A DNA stretch of 64,000 bases from positions 62,001 through 126,000 of the forward strand of contig NZ_JAJCTH010000005.1 of assembly GCF_020594515.1 (NCBI RefSeq), given 5' to 3'. A program made the translations under genes and the position numbers. This DNA is from Rhodoferax sp. U2-2l. GTDB taxonomy: Bacteria > Pseudomonadota > Gammaproteobacteria > Burkholderiales > Burkholderiaceae_C. This document shows, in pieces, positions 42,637-52,438 of this stretch; position 1 is the first letter of the stretch; every line of letters starts with the position of its first letter. The notes under the pieces are model-generated. The model saw only the letters and a program-made list of their open reading frames with translations. It was not told the origin of the DNA and made no database searches.

Positions 42637-44193
42637 TCATTTCTTCACACTGGTGATCACCCACTCACCCGGCGCACGCTCCACAAACTCAAACGCCACT
42701 TTAGCCCCAGGCTTCAAGTCTTTCAGCAGCGACGCGTTGGCAACCACAAACTCCATCGTCATCGCCGGCCATTTGAGGCTGGCGACCGGGCCGTGGCTGA
42801 CGCTCACGGTGCCTGCCTGGCGATCCACGTCGTCCACCACACCCTCGGCATGGTGACCCGACGCGACGGCCCCTTGGTTTACTGGTGCGGCGGGTGCCGA
42901 CGCAGCCGGCGCGCCACCAAAGCCACCGATGGCCGCCTTCAGATTACTCTCCGCATCAATCAGGAAGTTCGCCGCCACCACCACCAACTCGCCGTCCTTG
43001 ACGCCCGCCAGCACCTCCACAAAGCTGTCGCTGCGCGCCCCCAACTTCACCTCACGCGGCTCAAAGCGGCCCTCGGCCTGCTGGATCAGCACGATCTGCC
43101 GGGTGCCACTGTCAATCACTGCCGACACAGGCACCGTCACCGCCTGGGCTGGGCTGCCCACCTGCAATTCCATCTGGGCAAACATGCCAGGCTTGAGCAG
43201 CCCACCGGGGTTGGCCAGCTCCACCCGCACCGGCACTGTGCGGGTGTCGGCGTTCAGCGTCGGGTAGATGTAGGTCACGGTGCCGGTCAACGCCTTGTCC
43301 GGGTAGGCGTTGAGGCTGACCCGCGCTTTGGCACCGGTTTTCACCAGCCCCAGATCCTGCTCAAACACATCGGCCACCACCCACACCGCCGACAGATCAG
43401 ACACCTGGTACAGCGCCTCACCCGGCAAAAAGCGCATGCCCTGCACCGCCTTCTTCTCGGTCACGATGCCCGACACGGGTGAGCGAAACGTGACCGTGCG
43501 TTTCGTCTGGCCCGAGGCCACCAGCGCCTTGATCTGCTCCTCGGAGATGTCCCAGTTTTTCAGCCGCTGCAGGCTCGACGCCACCAGCTGGGCCATGCCC
43601 CGTTGCGCCGGGCTATCGGCCCCCGTGAGCGATGCCGCACCCGAAACGGCAATGGCGTACTCGCGCTGCGCCGACACCAGCTCGGGGCTGTACACCTCAA
43701 ACAGCGGCTGACCTTTGGCCACGTACTGGCCGGTCACGTTCACCAACAGGCGCTCGACGTAGCCCTCAAACTTGGGCGACACCACGGCGATGCGGCGCTC
43801 ATCGGGCTCGACCCGACCGGCAGCGCGAACCGTGCGATCCAGGCTGCGCCGTTGGGCGGCCTCGGTGCGCACGCCGAGCTTTTGCACCTTGTCGGTGCTG
43901 ATCTTGACCTGGTTGGCGGTGGCGGGGTCGTCCGCGGTTTCACCGTCATACACGGCGATGTAGTCCATGCCCATCGGGTCCTTTTTGGGCACCGGCGAGG
44001 TGTCGGGCAGGCCCATCGGGTTGCGGTAGTACAGCAGTTTGGGCTGCGGTTTGGCAGCGTCTGAGGCGCTGGCAGCCTGCCCTGCGGCAGCAGGCGCGTG
44101 GTTGGCCTGGCCCGCTTGCCCCAACCAATAGCCCCCGCCCACTGCAGCCAGCAGAGCAACGGCGCTAAATAAGATCGCTGTCGCGGATTTCAC
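42637..44193 (-). CDS. cusB: Copper/silver efflux periplasmic adaptor with C-terminal CusF-like domain
   Basis: A 518-residue membrane fusion protein. It has an N-terminal anchor (residues 3-25), a heavy-metal-binding YYRNPMGLPDTSPVPKKDPMGMDY segment, cited in part (MGMDY is typical), barrel-sandwich and beta-barrel domains, and a C-terminal domain (about 450-518) that matches CusF, with SHGPVASLKWPAMTMEF carrying His, Trp and two Met. A fused metallochaperone domain is known from SilB-type adaptors. The start is GTG, overlapping the cusC stop. Confidence 0.93.
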   Translation of the reverse strand: MKSATAILFSAVALLAAVGGGYWLGQAGQANHAPAAAGQAASASDAAKPQPKLLYYRNPMGLPDTSPVPKKDPMGMDYIAVYDGETADDPATANQVKISTDKVQKLGVRTEAAQRRSLDRTVRAAGRVEPDERRIAVVSPKFEGYVERLLVNVTGQYVAKGQPLFEVYSPELVSAQREYAIAVSGAASLTGADSPAQRGMAQLVASSLQRLKNWDISEEQIKALVASGQTKRTVTFRSPVSGIVTEKKAVQGMRFLPGEALYQVSDLSAVWVVADVFEQDLGLVKTGAKARVSLNAYPDKALTGTVTYIYPTLNADTRTVPVRVELANPGGLLKPGMFAQMELQVGSPAQAVTVPVSAVIDSGTRQIVLIQQAEGRFEPREVKLGARSDSFVEVLAGVKDGELVVVAANFLIDAESNLKAAIGGFGGAPAASAPAAPVNQGAVASGHHAEGVVDDVDRQAGTVSVSHGPVASLKWPAMTMEFVVANASLLKDLKPGAKVAFEFVERAPGEWVITSVKK

Positions 44194-45461
44194 AATGCTT
44201 CTCCCAAAAGCTTTTCAAGCTCGGCCACACGCGTGTGTGCGTCCACGTGCGCTTTCAGTTGCCCCAGGCGGGCTTGGCGAATTTGGCGTTGTGCTTCCAG
44301 CAAAGTGGCAAAGTCGAGCTTGCCGTTTTCATACCCCGCCAGCGCCGACTGGAATGTCAGTTCGGCTTGCGGCAACAGGCTGGAGGTGGTCAGTTGTTCC
44401 GTGCGTTGTGCCGCTTGCACAGCCGCCAGGTTGTCAGCCACATCGGCGGCCACCTGGTTGGCCACGGCCTCACGGCGGGACTGCGCCGCCGCCAGCATCG
44501 CCTGGGCTTCGCGCTCCTGCGCCCGCCGGGTGCCCTGCTGCAGCGGAATGTTCATCTCCAGCATCAGACTCCACTCCTTGATGCGGCTCTGCATTTGCGT
44601 GGGGGTGATGGCCAGCGTGAAGTCCGGGTAGCGGTTCTTCAGGCTCAGCGCACGTGACAGCTCTGCCGCCTGGATACCCGCGTCTTCTGAGAACAGCTGC
44701 GGGTTGCGCTGGCGCACCCGCGCCAGCAACACGTCGGCATCGAGTGTGGCCACCGAGGGCAGTACCGGCAGCGACTCAGGTACCGCCAAGGGCGCGCTGG
44801 CGGGCCGCGCCAGCAAGGTGTTGAGCCGGGCGTCGGCCTGGCGGGCTTGACTCTCCAGCGCCACCAATTCAGTCTGCAGGGTGGTTTGTTCCACCTGGGC
44901 GCGAATGGCATCCTGCTGCAGGGCCAAGCCGCCGGCGTAACGCACCTGCGTCAGCTGGGCCAGGTGGTTGGTCAGGTCAAGCAATTCCTGCGTGAGCTGC
45001 CGGGTGTTGTGCAGAAAGTAGCGCTGGGCATGGGTGGTTTTCACTTGGGCCGCCAGGTCTGCCCAGGTACCGTGTGCCCGCCCGTGCACCCTTTGCGCCT
45101 CTTGCGTGGCAATGGCCCGCTTCAGGTCACGTTTGCCCCACCAGGGCAGGTCTTGCATGATGGTGTATTGGGTGCTGCCGGTGCCACTGGGCGACAACGT
45201 GGGCGATTGGGTGCCGCCCTGGGTGATGTCCATCCATTCCACGCGGAACTTCGGGTCCATCAAGGCACCGGCCATCACCACGCGCTCGCTGGCCGCCTGC
45301 GCTTCCAAGCGCATGCTGGCGTATTCGGGGTTGTGCGCCTTGGCAAGGGTGAGCAATTGCGCCAAATCGGCACCGGGCACGGTGTCCTGCGCCAGCGCGG
45401 GGGCCCCACCACACAAAGCCAGCAGCGTCAGCAGAGCGACAGATGACATCACGTTTTTCAT
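44190..45461 (-). CDS. cusC: Outer-membrane efflux protein of the TolC/CusC type
   Basis: A 423-residue outer-membrane channel component with a Sec signal peptide (LLTLLALCGGAPALAQ). The rest is long alpha-helical hairpins with two repeats (EYASMRLEAQAASERVVMAG and, later, QLFSEDAGIQAAELSRALSL, with the typical YPDFTLAI strand). ATG 45461 begins the signal peptide. It lacks a convincing lipobox, unlike E. coli CusC. The gene is 7 bases after dsbA-like gene and overlaps cusB. Confidence 0.9.
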   Translation of the reverse strand: MKNVMSSVALLTLLALCGGAPALAQDTVPGADLAQLLTLAKAHNPEYASMRLEAQAASERVVMAGALMDPKFRVEWMDITQGGTQSPTLSPSGTGSTQYTIMQDLPWWGKRDLKRAIATQEAQRVHGRAHGTWADLAAQVKTTHAQRYFLHNTRQLTQELLDLTNHLAQLTQVRYAGGLALQQDAIRAQVEQTTLQTELVALESQARQADARLNTLLARPASAPLAVPESLPVLPSVATLDADVLLARVRQRNPQLFSEDAGIQAAELSRALSLKNRYPDFTLAITPTQMQSRIKEWSLMLEMNIPLQQGTRRAQEREAQAMLAAAQSRREAVANQVAADVADNLAAVQAAQRTEQLTTSSLLPQAELTFQSALAGYENGKLDFATLLEAQRQIRQARLGQLKAHVDAHTRVAELEKLLGEAL

Positions 45462-45468
45462 GGCTGTC

Positions 45469-46119
45469 CTAACGGTGTTGGGCGAGTTCGGCATCGACGA
45501 GCTGCTTGAGCTCATCAAACCCGAACTGGGGCAGTGGTTGGCCATTGACAAAATACTCGGGGGTTTTTGTGACGTTCAGGGTCTGAGCATCGGCCAGATC
45601 GCGCGCCACCACCGCCGCCACGTCGGGAGAGTTGAAGTCTTTTTGCAACCGGTCGCTGTCAAGCCCCAGGTTGTGCAACAACGGGCCGATGCGCTGCACA
45701 TCGGCGGTGTGGTTGATCACCCAGGCGTCCTGGCCGTCAAATAACGCTTCGAGCGTGGCTTCAAACTGGCCCTGCAGGCGCGCCGCCTCCAGCACCTTGA
45801 CCACCGCGTCCGACCCGGGGTGAAACGGCGCATAACGCCAGGTCAGGCGGATCTTGTCCGGATGCGCCGCAATCAGTGCCTTGACCAGCGGGTGAAACTG
45901 GCGGCAGGTGCCACAAGCCGGGTCAAAAAATTCGACGATGTGCACCGGCGCCTGCGGGTTGCCAAAGGTCGGCGCATCGGCGCGCACCAGCGCCGCCTGG
46001 TTCTGGGCCGCAAGCGCAGCCGCCTGTTGGGCCTGCTGTTGGTTGAACATGAAGGCGCCCGCGGCAAAGACCAAAACCAACAGCACCACCACGGCGATAA
46101 AGATATTTTTTTGTTTCAT
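45469..46119 (-). CDS. DsbA-like thiol-disulfide oxidoreductase
   Basis: A 216-residue membrane-anchored or secreted thioredoxin-fold protein. It has a hydrophobic segment at residues 6-26, the active site Cys69-Gly-Thr-Cys72 (FFDPACGTCRQF) and the cis-Pro region VTKTPEYFVNG. It resembles BdbD/DsbA-type proteins of the DSBA-like family rather than classical DsbA. Coupled to the DsbB-like gene by an ATGA overlap. Placed in the copper operon, it probably maintains disulfides in the periplasm under copper stress (inference). Confidence 0.9.
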   Translation of the reverse strand: MKQKNIFIAVVVLLVLVFAAGAFMFNQQQAQQAAALAAQNQAALVRADAPTFGNPQAPVHIVEFFDPACGTCRQFHPLVKALIAAHPDKIRLTWRYAPFHPGSDAVVKVLEAARLQGQFEATLEALFDGQDAWVINHTADVQRIGPLLHNLGLDSDRLQKDFNSPDVAAVVARDLADAQTLNVTKTPEYFVNGQPLPQFGFDELKQLVDAELAQHR

Positions 46120-46559
46120 TCAGAAGACTTTCGCTGGGCCACCAACAGCAGGCCGCAGAGGGTTAAAAAAGTGACAAAAGACAGCAAGGGGATCGTGACA
46201 AACCCGAACCATGTGATCTGCACCGTTTTGCACGGCACGCCCTGCTGGCACGGCGCCAGGGCTTCAGGAATCACCCCCGCCATCACCAGCAGATGAAAAC
46301 CGGCCACCAGCAGACCGATCACCGCCAGTGGCAAGGCGTAACGGATCACCCGGGAATCGGGTGGGAACAAGGCGAGTGCCAGGATGATCACCAGCGGAAA
46401 CATCGCCACCCGCTGCCACCAGCACAACACACAGGGCGCCAGGCCCATCACCTCGCTCAGGAACAAGGCGCCCAGCGCGGCGACGGCCGCCAGCAGCCAG
46501 GCGGCGAACAGCAGCGCCCACAGACCCGGCTTTGGCGCGGCAGTGGATTGCGCGGCCAA
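46116..46559 (-). CDS. Disulfide bond formation protein B-like
   Basis: A 147-residue inner-membrane protein with four hydrophobic segments and the two DsbB Cys pairs: Cys43-Val-Leu-Cys46 and Cys104...Cys110 (CQQGVPC). It resembles the shorter BdbC/DsbI forms. It should reoxidise the DsbA-like product of the next gene and pass electrons to quinone. The start is a TTG immediately after the cusF stop; no ATG gives a full first helix. Confidence 0.9.
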   Translation of the reverse strand: MAAQSTAAPKPGLWALLFAAWLLAAVAALGALFLSEVMGLAPCVLCWWQRVAMFPLVIILALALFPPDSRVIRYALPLAVIGLLVAGFHLLVMAGVIPEALAPCQQGVPCKTVQITWFGFVTIPLLSFVTFLTLCGLLLVAQRKSSE

Positions 46560-46922
46560 TCACTTCACCAATTCAAAACGCGAGACCGTCATGCCGCCGT
46601 CGGCCGGGTCGGTGGCAAAGCGGATTTTTTGCCCGACAGCCAGCGTGTCCAGCAGGCTGGTTTCCTTGACCCGATAGACCATGGTCATGGGTGGCATGCC
46701 GTTCATCGCGCCGTGCGCCAGGGTCAGCGTGCCCTTGGTCTTGTCGACCTTTTTGACCAGCCCCTCGACCAGGGCAGCATCCGCACCCTGCGCTGGCGCC
46801 ATGGGGGCAGCGCCCGCCGTCTTGCCACCACCGTGCATGCTGCCGTGGTCCATTTGGGCCAGCACCGGCGCTGACAGGGCCAGAGAGACGGCCACCAAGG
46901 CATAGGCGCTGAAGGTTTTCAT
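46560..46922 (-). CDS. cusF: Periplasmic copper-binding protein of the CusF type
   Basis: A 120-residue periplasmic protein with a signal peptide ending near VLA-Q, a Met/His/Gly-rich stretch (MDHGSMHGG) and a small beta-barrel. The CusF site is seen as His70 with Met79 and Met81 in HGAMNGMPPMTM. The Trp that caps the metal in E. coli CusF is here Met76, while the CusF-like domain of cusB keeps the Trp. It is the first gene of the operon, facing cusR. Confidence 0.88.
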   Translation of the reverse strand: MKTFSAYALVAVSLALSAPVLAQMDHGSMHGGGKTAGAAPMAPAQGADAALVEGLVKKVDKTKGTLTLAHGAMNGMPPMTMVYRVKETSLLDTLAVGQKIRFATDPADGGMTVSRFELVK

Positions 46923-47085
46923 GGGTGTTCCTTATTCAAAATGACAGAAAGGGATTGAACAGACCCAGTGTCTCCAACCCGCCCCGACAGCCAGCTGACC
47001 GGCAGATTACTTTTTTGTCATCTGGCTGAGATGGCGATGGGGACGGGCAGAATGGTGCGTCGATCAGCCTCTTAGGAACCTTGCC

Positions 47086-47772
47086 ATGAAGATCCTCATC
47101 GTCGAGGACGAACCCAAAACCGGCGACTACCTGAAACAGGGCCTGACCGAGGCCGGGTTCACCGTCGACCTGGCGCGCCACGGCACCGATGGCCTGCACC
47201 TGGCCCTGTCTGAAGCCTACGACCTCGCCATCCTGGACGTGATGTTGCCCGGCACCGATGGCTGGGCCGTGCTGGCCGGCATCCGCCGCGCGGGCAAAGA
47301 GATGCCGGTGATGTTTCTGACCGCGCGTGATGCGGTGGACGACCGCGTCAAAGGCCTGGAGCTCGGCGCCGACGATTACCTGGTCAAACCGTTTGCGTTT
47401 TCGGAACTGCTGGCCCGGGTGCGCACCCTGCTGCGCCGGGGTAACAAAACACCGGAAGCCGCCTTTTTGAAAGCCGCCGACCTGGAGCTGGACTTGCTGC
47501 GCCGGCGCGTCAGCCGCGGGGGCAAACGCATCGACCTCACCGCCAAGGAATTTGCCCTGCTGGAGCTGCTGCTGCGCCGCCAGGGCGAGGTGTTGCCGCG
47601 TTCGCTGATCGCCTCGCAGGTGTGGGACATGAATTTCGATTCCGACACCAATGTGATCGAAGTCGCCATGCGCCGCCTGCGCGCCAAGGTGGACGACGCG
47701 TTTGAGCCCAAACTCATTCACACCGTGCGCGGCATGGGTTACGTGCTGGAAGACCCCACGTGCGCCTGCTGA
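47086..47772 (+). CDS. cusR: Heavy-metal response regulator (CusR/CopR type)
   Basis: A 228-residue OmpR/PhoB-family regulator. The receiver domain (1-120) has the acidic pair in VEDEPKTGD, the phosphoacceptor in [14 protein letters not shown] and the Lys in YLVKPF; a winged helix occupies about 130-222. It should activate the divergent cus operon. In the 163-base intergenic region I see AAAATGACA (46936-46944) and TTTTTGTCAT (47011-47020), half-sites like those of Cus/Cop regulators but far apart. Confidence 0.92.
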   Translation: MKILIVEDEPKTGDYLKQGLTEAGFTVDLARHGTDGLHLALSEAYDLAILDVMLPGTDGWAVLAGIRRAGKEMPVMFLTARDAVDDRVKGLELGADDYLVKPFAFSELLARVRTLLRRGNKTPEAAFLKAADLELDLLRRRVSRGGKRIDLTAKEFALLELLLRRQGEVLPRSLIASQVWDMNFDSDTNVIEVAMRRLRAKVDDAFEPKLIHTVRGMGYVLEDPTCAC

Positions 47773-49172
47773 GCCGGGTCAGCCTGACGCAGCGGCTCAC
47801 GCTGATGTTTGTGGCCGCCACCACGGTGGTGCTGCTGGTGCTGGGCTGGGTGGTCACCTCATCGGTGGAGCAGCACTTTGAAGACCTCGACATGGAGGTG
47901 CTCTCGGGCAAAATGGCGCTGATCACCCAGGCCTTGCAAGGTGTGGCCTCACCCGACGATCTGACGCCGCTGACGCACCAGCTGGCCCGCTCGCTGATCG
48001 GCCACCACGGGCTGGAAGTGATGGTGATGGAGCCCGACCAGTCGGTGATTTTTGCCACCGCCCACGCCACTTTTCCCGCATCCATCGTGGCCGCCCAGGC
48101 CTTGCAGGCGCCCGACCAGCCCGTGCTCTGGCAGCTTGGTGAGCAAACCTACCGCGCTCTGGCAGCCCAGTTGCCGACCGCCGCGCGCGACGCGCAGGGC
48201 CAAAGCGTGCGTGTGCTGGTGGCCGCCGCCATCGACATCGGCCACCACCAGGCCTACATGCGCTCCTTTCTGCAGACGCTGTGGTGGTTTGTCGCCGGTG
48301 CGGCGACCCTGCTGGGGCTGCTGGGCTGGTTTGTGGTGCGGCGCGGGCTGGCGCCTTTGTCCACCCTGCGCGACCAAGCCAGCGTGGTCACGGCGCAGCA
48401 GCTCAGCCACCGCTTGCCCGTGACGCGTTTGCCGGTGGAGCTGGCGCAGCTGGCCGAGTCGCTCAACGCCATGCTGGCGCGCCTGGAAGCGGCGTTTGCC
48501 CGGCTGTCAGACTTTTCCAGCGATATCGCGCATGAGTTGCGCACGCCGGTCAGCAACCTGATGACCCAAACCCAGGTTGCCCTGTCACGCCCGCGCAACG
48601 CCGAGGATTACCAGGCGGTGCTGGCGTCGAATGCCGAAGAACTCGATCGCATGGCGCGCATGATTTCGGACATGTTGTGGCTGGCCAAAGCCGACAACGG
48701 CCTGGTGGTGCCCAGCCGCAGCACCGTGTGCCTGGCCGACGAGGTGCGCGCCCTGTTTGACTATTACGAGGCGGTGGCCGAAGAAAAAGACCTGCAACTC
48801 ACGCTCCAGGGCACGGCCAACGTGCAGGCCGACCGGCTGATGCTGCGCCGCACCCTGAGCAATCTATTGTCCAACGCGGTGCGCCATGCCAGCCCTGGCA
48901 CCCCGGTGCAAGTCACGCTCAAGGCCAAGCAATCAGGTGTAGACATCTGCGTGATGAATCAGGGCGACCCGATTGCGCCCGAGTTGCTTGAGCGCGTCTT
49001 TGACCGGTTTTTCCGGGTCGACCCGTCACGCCATCGCAGTGACCAGGGCACCGGACTGGGGCTGGCCATCACCCGGTCCATTGTCACCGCGCATGGCGGC
49101 ACCATTGGCGCCGCCTCGTCGGGCGGGGTCACCACGTTCACGATCAAGCTTGCGTCGCATCTGCCTGGTTAA
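47760..49172 (+). CDS. cusS: Heavy-metal sensor histidine kinase (CusS type)
   Basis: A 470-residue inner-membrane kinase. It has helices at about 13-33 and 172-195 flanking a periplasmic sensor domain, a HAMP domain, the phosphorylated His in [16 protein letters not shown], and an ATPase domain ending with [18 protein letters not shown]. It belongs to the CusS/CopS/CzcS class. The start is GTG, within the last codons of cusR (13-base overlap). Metal specificity is inferred from the pump genes. Confidence 0.92.
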   Translation: MRLLSRVSLTQRLTLMFVAATTVVLLVLGWVVTSSVEQHFEDLDMEVLSGKMALITQALQGVASPDDLTPLTHQLARSLIGHHGLEVMVMEPDQSVIFATAHATFPASIVAAQALQAPDQPVLWQLGEQTYRALAAQLPTAARDAQGQSVRVLVAAAIDIGHHQAYMRSFLQTLWWFVAGAATLLGLLGWFVVRRGLAPLSTLRDQASVVTAQQLSHRLPVTRLPVELAQLAESLNAMLARLEAAFARLSDFSSDIAHELRTPVSNLMTQTQVALSRPRNAEDYQAVLASNAEELDRMARMISDMLWLAKADNGLVVPSRSTVCLADEVRALFDYYEAVAEEKDLQLTLQGTANVQADRLMLRRTLSNLLSNAVRHASPGTPVQVTLKAKQSGVDICVMNQGDPIAPELLERVFDRFFRVDPSRHRSDQGTGLGLAITRSIVTAHGGTIGAASSGGVTTFTIKLASHLPG

Positions 49173-49187
49173 GGTGAACGCCCTTGA

Positions 49188-49246
49188 CTGTCATCCCGGA
49201 CCTGATCTGGGATCCATGGATTGCGGGTCGGTGACCGCCATGACAG
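49188..49246. repeat. REP-like palindromic element, copy 2
   Basis: Bounded by CTGTCAT (49188-49194) and ATGACAG (49240-49246). The start, TCATCCCGGACCTGATCTGG, nearly matches the element at 31906. It lies between the convergent cusS and flavoprotein genes, a usual site for such repeats. Confidence 0.7.
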
Positions 49247-49255
49247 CATCGTCAA

Positions 49256-51481
49256 TCAGCCGCGCTTCCAGTCATGGTACTTGCGCACCCAGGCCAGCAA
49301 CCGGTGCGGCTGGTGGGCGCGTTTCCATTCGCCGGCGGCGTATTTGTTGGCTTCTGACAGCGTCGGGTAGGTGTGGATGGTGCCCAGAATCTTGTTCAGG
49401 CCCAGCCCGTGTTTCATAGCCAACACGTATTCGGCCAGCAGGTCGGCCGCGTGGCTGCCGACGATGGTCACGCCCAGGATACGGTCCTTGCCGGGCACGG
49501 TCAGCACCTTGACAAAGCCATGCGCCTCGCTGTCGGCAATGGCCCGGTCCAGGTCGTCAATGCCATATCGCGTGACCTCAAAGGCCACGCCCTGCGCCAG
49601 CGCCTCCTGCTCGTTCAGGCCCACGCGCGCCACTTCGGGGTCGGTAAATGTCGCCCAGGGAACCACCGAGTAGTCCGCCTTGAACGATTTGAGGTCACCA
49701 AACAGCGCGTTCACCGCGGCATACCAGGCCTGATGCGCGGCGGTGTGGGTGAACTGGAACGGCCCGGCCACGTCACCCACAGCGTAGATATTGGGGTAAA
49801 GCGTTTGCAGGTAATCGTTGATCTCCACCGTTTTGCCAACCGGGATACCCAGGTCCTCCAGCCCGTAACCCGTCAGGCGTGCCACCCGGCCCACGGCGCA
49901 GAGCAGCTGGTCAAATGCGATGCGCAACTCAGCACCCTGGTGCGCCACCACCAGCACGCCGCCACCGGATGCGTCATGGGCGGGCTTTTCCACCCGTAAG
50001 GCCTGGTGGCCGGTGAGCACTTGCACGCCGTCAGCACGCAAGGCGTCCATCACCAGGCCAGACACGTCCAGGTCTTCACGCATCATCAGGCGCGGGGCCA
50101 TCTCGACTTGCGTGACGTGTGAACCCAAGCGCGCAAAACTCTGCGCCAGCTCGCAGCCAATCGGCCCGCCGCCCAGCACCACCAGGCGCCGCGGCACCTC
50201 GTCCAGTTGGGCGAAGCGCTCCCACAACGTGTCGCTGGTCACAAAACCCACCTCGGCCAGGCCCGGCAGCGGTGGCACAAACGGCCTGGCACCAGCGGCA
50301 ATGACGATGTTGCGGGTGGTCAGCCGTTGCTTGCCGCCATCGTTGAGGGCAATCTCCACCGTCCACGGGTTGATGATCTTGGCGTGGCCCTGCAGCACCT
50401 CCACGCCCAGGCTGGTGTAGCGCTCGATGCTGTCGTGCGGCGCAATGGCGGCAATCACCGCCTGCACCCGCGCCATGACTTTTGGAAAGTCCAGCCGCAC
50501 ACGGGCTATGTGGTGAGCCGTTTGACCAGCGGCATCGGCGCCCGTGACCCGGGTGGGCGCTGACAAGCCATAGCGCTCGGCGTGCTGCATCTGGTGCGCC
50601 AGTTTGGCGCTTTTGATCAGCGCCTTGCTCGGCACACAGCCGTAGTTGAGGCAGTCGCCACCCATCTTGTGCGCTTCCACCAGCGTCACCCGTGCCTTGA
50701 CCGCTGCCGCGATGTAGGCCGACACCAGCCCGCCCGCGCCCGCGCCGATCACCACCAGATTGCGGTCAAACGTTTTGGGTCGCGTTGGCGCCCAGCGGGC
50801 ATACACCTGGCGCTTCTTGACCAGCCCGATGAGTTGGCGCGCCAGCAGCGGAAACACCCCCAGCAACACAAACGAAGCAATCAGCGCCGGGCTCAAAATG
50901 CCTTGCAGCGAGGTGAGCTGCGACAACTGCGTGCCCGCATTCACATACACCGCGGTGCCTGCCAGCATGCCCAACTGGCTGACGAGGTAGAAAACGCCCA
51001 CGCGCATCTTGGTCAGCCCCATGGCCAGGTTGATGACAAAAAACGGCACCAGCGGCACCAGCCGCAGGGTGAACAGGTAAAACGCGCCGTCTTTGGCCAA
51101 CCCCTGGTTGAGGTCTTTGAGCCGCTGGCCAAACCGCGCCTCGACGCTGTCGCGCAGCACAAAACGCGCCGTCAGAAAGGCCAGCGTGGCGCCCAGGCTG
51201 GAGGCAAACGACACGATCAGCAGCCCCCAACCCAGCCCGAAAATCGCCCCGCCCGCCAGCGTGAGGATGGTGGCGCCGGGAAACGACAGCGCCGTGGCCA
51301 GCACATACATCGCAAAGTAGGCGCCCGCCACGGTCAACGGCTGGTTTTGGTACAGCGCTTCAAAGCGCGCATGGCTGCTGCGCAGGTAGTCCAGACTCAG
51401 GTAGCGCCCCAGGTCCAGCGCAAAAAAAGCCGCCAGAGTCGCCAGCACCACGGCCAGCAGGATGAGTTTCTTGGTTTTCAT
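49256..51481 (-). CDS. TVP38/TMEM64 membrane domain fused to a pyridine-nucleotide-disulfide oxidoreductase
   Basis: About 741 residues. The first 240 form a DedA-superfamily TVP38 membrane domain (LSFPGATILTLAGGAIFG and FTLRLVPLVPFFVINLAMG). From about residue 255 there is a flavoprotein of the dihydrolipoamide dehydrogenase/mercuric reductase type: VVIGAGAGGLVSAYIAAAVK, the redox pair in GGDCLNYGCVPSKAL, an NAD site in VVLGGGPIGCELAQSF, and a dimerisation domain ending IHTYPTLSEANKYAAGEW. The substrate is unknown. Fusions of these two domains occur in other proteobacteria. ATG 51487 is an alternative start. Confidence 0.9.
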   Translation of the reverse strand: MKTKKLILLAVVLATLAAFFALDLGRYLSLDYLRSSHARFEALYQNQPLTVAGAYFAMYVLATALSFPGATILTLAGGAIFGLGWGLLIVSFASSLGATLAFLTARFVLRDSVEARFGQRLKDLNQGLAKDGAFYLFTLRLVPLVPFFVINLAMGLTKMRVGVFYLVSQLGMLAGTAVYVNAGTQLSQLTSLQGILSPALIASFVLLGVFPLLARQLIGLVKKRQVYARWAPTRPKTFDRNLVVIGAGAGGLVSAYIAAAVKARVTLVEAHKMGGDCLNYGCVPSKALIKSAKLAHQMQHAERYGLSAPTRVTGADAAGQTAHHIARVRLDFPKVMARVQAVIAAIAPHDSIERYTSLGVEVLQGHAKIINPWTVEIALNDGGKQRLTTRNIVIAAGARPFVPPLPGLAEVGFVTSDTLWERFAQLDEVPRRLVVLGGGPIGCELAQSFARLGSHVTQVEMAPRLMMREDLDVSGLVMDALRADGVQVLTGHQALRVEKPAHDASGGGVLVVAHQGAELRIAFDQLLCAVGRVARLTGYGLEDLGIPVGKTVEINDYLQTLYPNIYAVGDVAGPFQFTHTAAHQAWYAAVNALFGDLKSFKADYSVVPWATFTDPEVARVGLNEQEALAQGVAFEVTRYGIDDLDRAIADSEAHGFVKVLTVPGKDRILGVTIVGSHAADLLAEYVLAMKHGLGLNKILGTIHTYPTLSEANKYAAGEWKRAHQPHRLLAWVRKYHDWKRG

Positions 51482-51564
51482 GGGCATCCGTTGGTGAACA
51501 TCGGTGACGTACCAGAGTGACAGCCATCGCGTCGGCCTGCAGTGCCTGACGGCCACCATCGGTC

Positions 51565-52206
51565 TCAGGCCGGCTTGTTTCTGGCGCGCCAGGCGCCTGC
51601 CAGCACAAACAACCCGGGCACCAGAATCATGGCCCAGATGATCTTGTCCAGATGCAGCTTGACCCACGGCAGGTTGCCAAAGAAGTAACCCACGGTGACG
51701 ATGCCGACCACCCACAATGTGCCGCCTAGCACGTCGTAAAAAGTGAACTTGCTGCGCGTCATCTGCGCCACACCCGCCACAAACGGCGCAAAAGTGCGCA
51801 AAAACGGCATGAACCGCGCCGCCACAATCGTGATGCCGCCATACTTTTCGTAAAACGCGTGCGCCTGGTCAAACGCTTTTTTGTTGAACCAACGCGAGTC
51901 TTCCCAGCCAAACACCTTGGGCCCAAAGTAGCGCCCGATCATGTAGTTGGACTGGTTGCCCATGATCGCTGCCGCCAGCAGCAGGCTCACGGTCAGCGGG
52001 TAACTCATCAGCCCGACGCCACACATGGCCCCCACCACAAACAGCAGCGAGTCACCCGGCAAAAACGGCATGACCACCACGCCGGTTTCCACAAAGATGA
52101 TCAAAAACAGCAGCGCGTACACCCAGGCACCATAAGTCTGCACAAACACTTCCAGGTGCTTGTCCACGTGCAGGATGAAGTCGATAAGGTTCATGATGAT
52201 GTCCAT
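51565..52206 (-). CDS. DedA family membrane protein
   Basis: A 213-residue inner-membrane protein with about five hydrophobic segments. It has FVETGVVVMPFLPGDSLLFV, the MGNQSNYMIGRYFG region, and the re-entrant-loop motif ARFMPFLRTFAPFVAGVAQM with the conserved Arg residues. DedA proteins take part in lipid-carrier recycling and membrane homeostasis. The next gene downstream encodes a fusion with a related TVP38 domain, separated by 83 bases. Confidence 0.93.
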   Translation of the reverse strand: MDIIMNLIDFILHVDKHLEVFVQTYGAWVYALLFLIIFVETGVVVMPFLPGDSLLFVVGAMCGVGLMSYPLTVSLLLAAAIMGNQSNYMIGRYFGPKVFGWEDSRWFNKKAFDQAHAFYEKYGGITIVAARFMPFLRTFAPFVAGVAQMTRSKFTFYDVLGGTLWVVGIVTVGYFFGNLPWVKLHLDKIIWAMILVPGLFVLAGAWRARNKPA

Positions 52207-52276
52207 GGCGGGCGATTATCTCTGCCAGCACCTGCTGGCCCATGCTCTGGGGTTGAACGGGATGGTCGCGTGAAGC

Positions 52277-52358
52277 CATTGCGGTTGTGGTGCTGGTGCA
52301 GTCGGCGCAGTTTGACGGCTATCGCAGACGCGTGGTGCTGACCCGGTCCTGGCGATAG
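52277..52358 (+). pseudogene. Possible CcdB-like toxin fragment
   Basis: The plus strand reads VVVLVQSAQFDGYRRRVVLT before a stop at 52356-52358. The pattern of a VQS strand and an RRRVV strand resembles the N-terminal half of CcdB-type gyrase toxins, whose homologues often read QS...RVVVPL. It has no start codon or downstream part. The assignment is tentative. Confidence 0.35.
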
Positions 52359-52438
52359 AACGGCCTGCCTGCCCAGCCTAGATGCGCTGGTACAGTTGCG
52401 ACCTTGGGCAGAGGCTGCTATTTGGATTTGAAAATGCC

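Noticed and set aside
42407..42664. Short open frame covering the cusB-cusA gap
   Set aside because: Its sequence is mostly the palindromic repeat and it has no coding-type third-position bias.
46923..47085. Defined CusR box between cusF and cusR
   Set aside because: Only single half-sites about 70 bases apart are seen, not the usual close inverted pair, so no operator is annotated.
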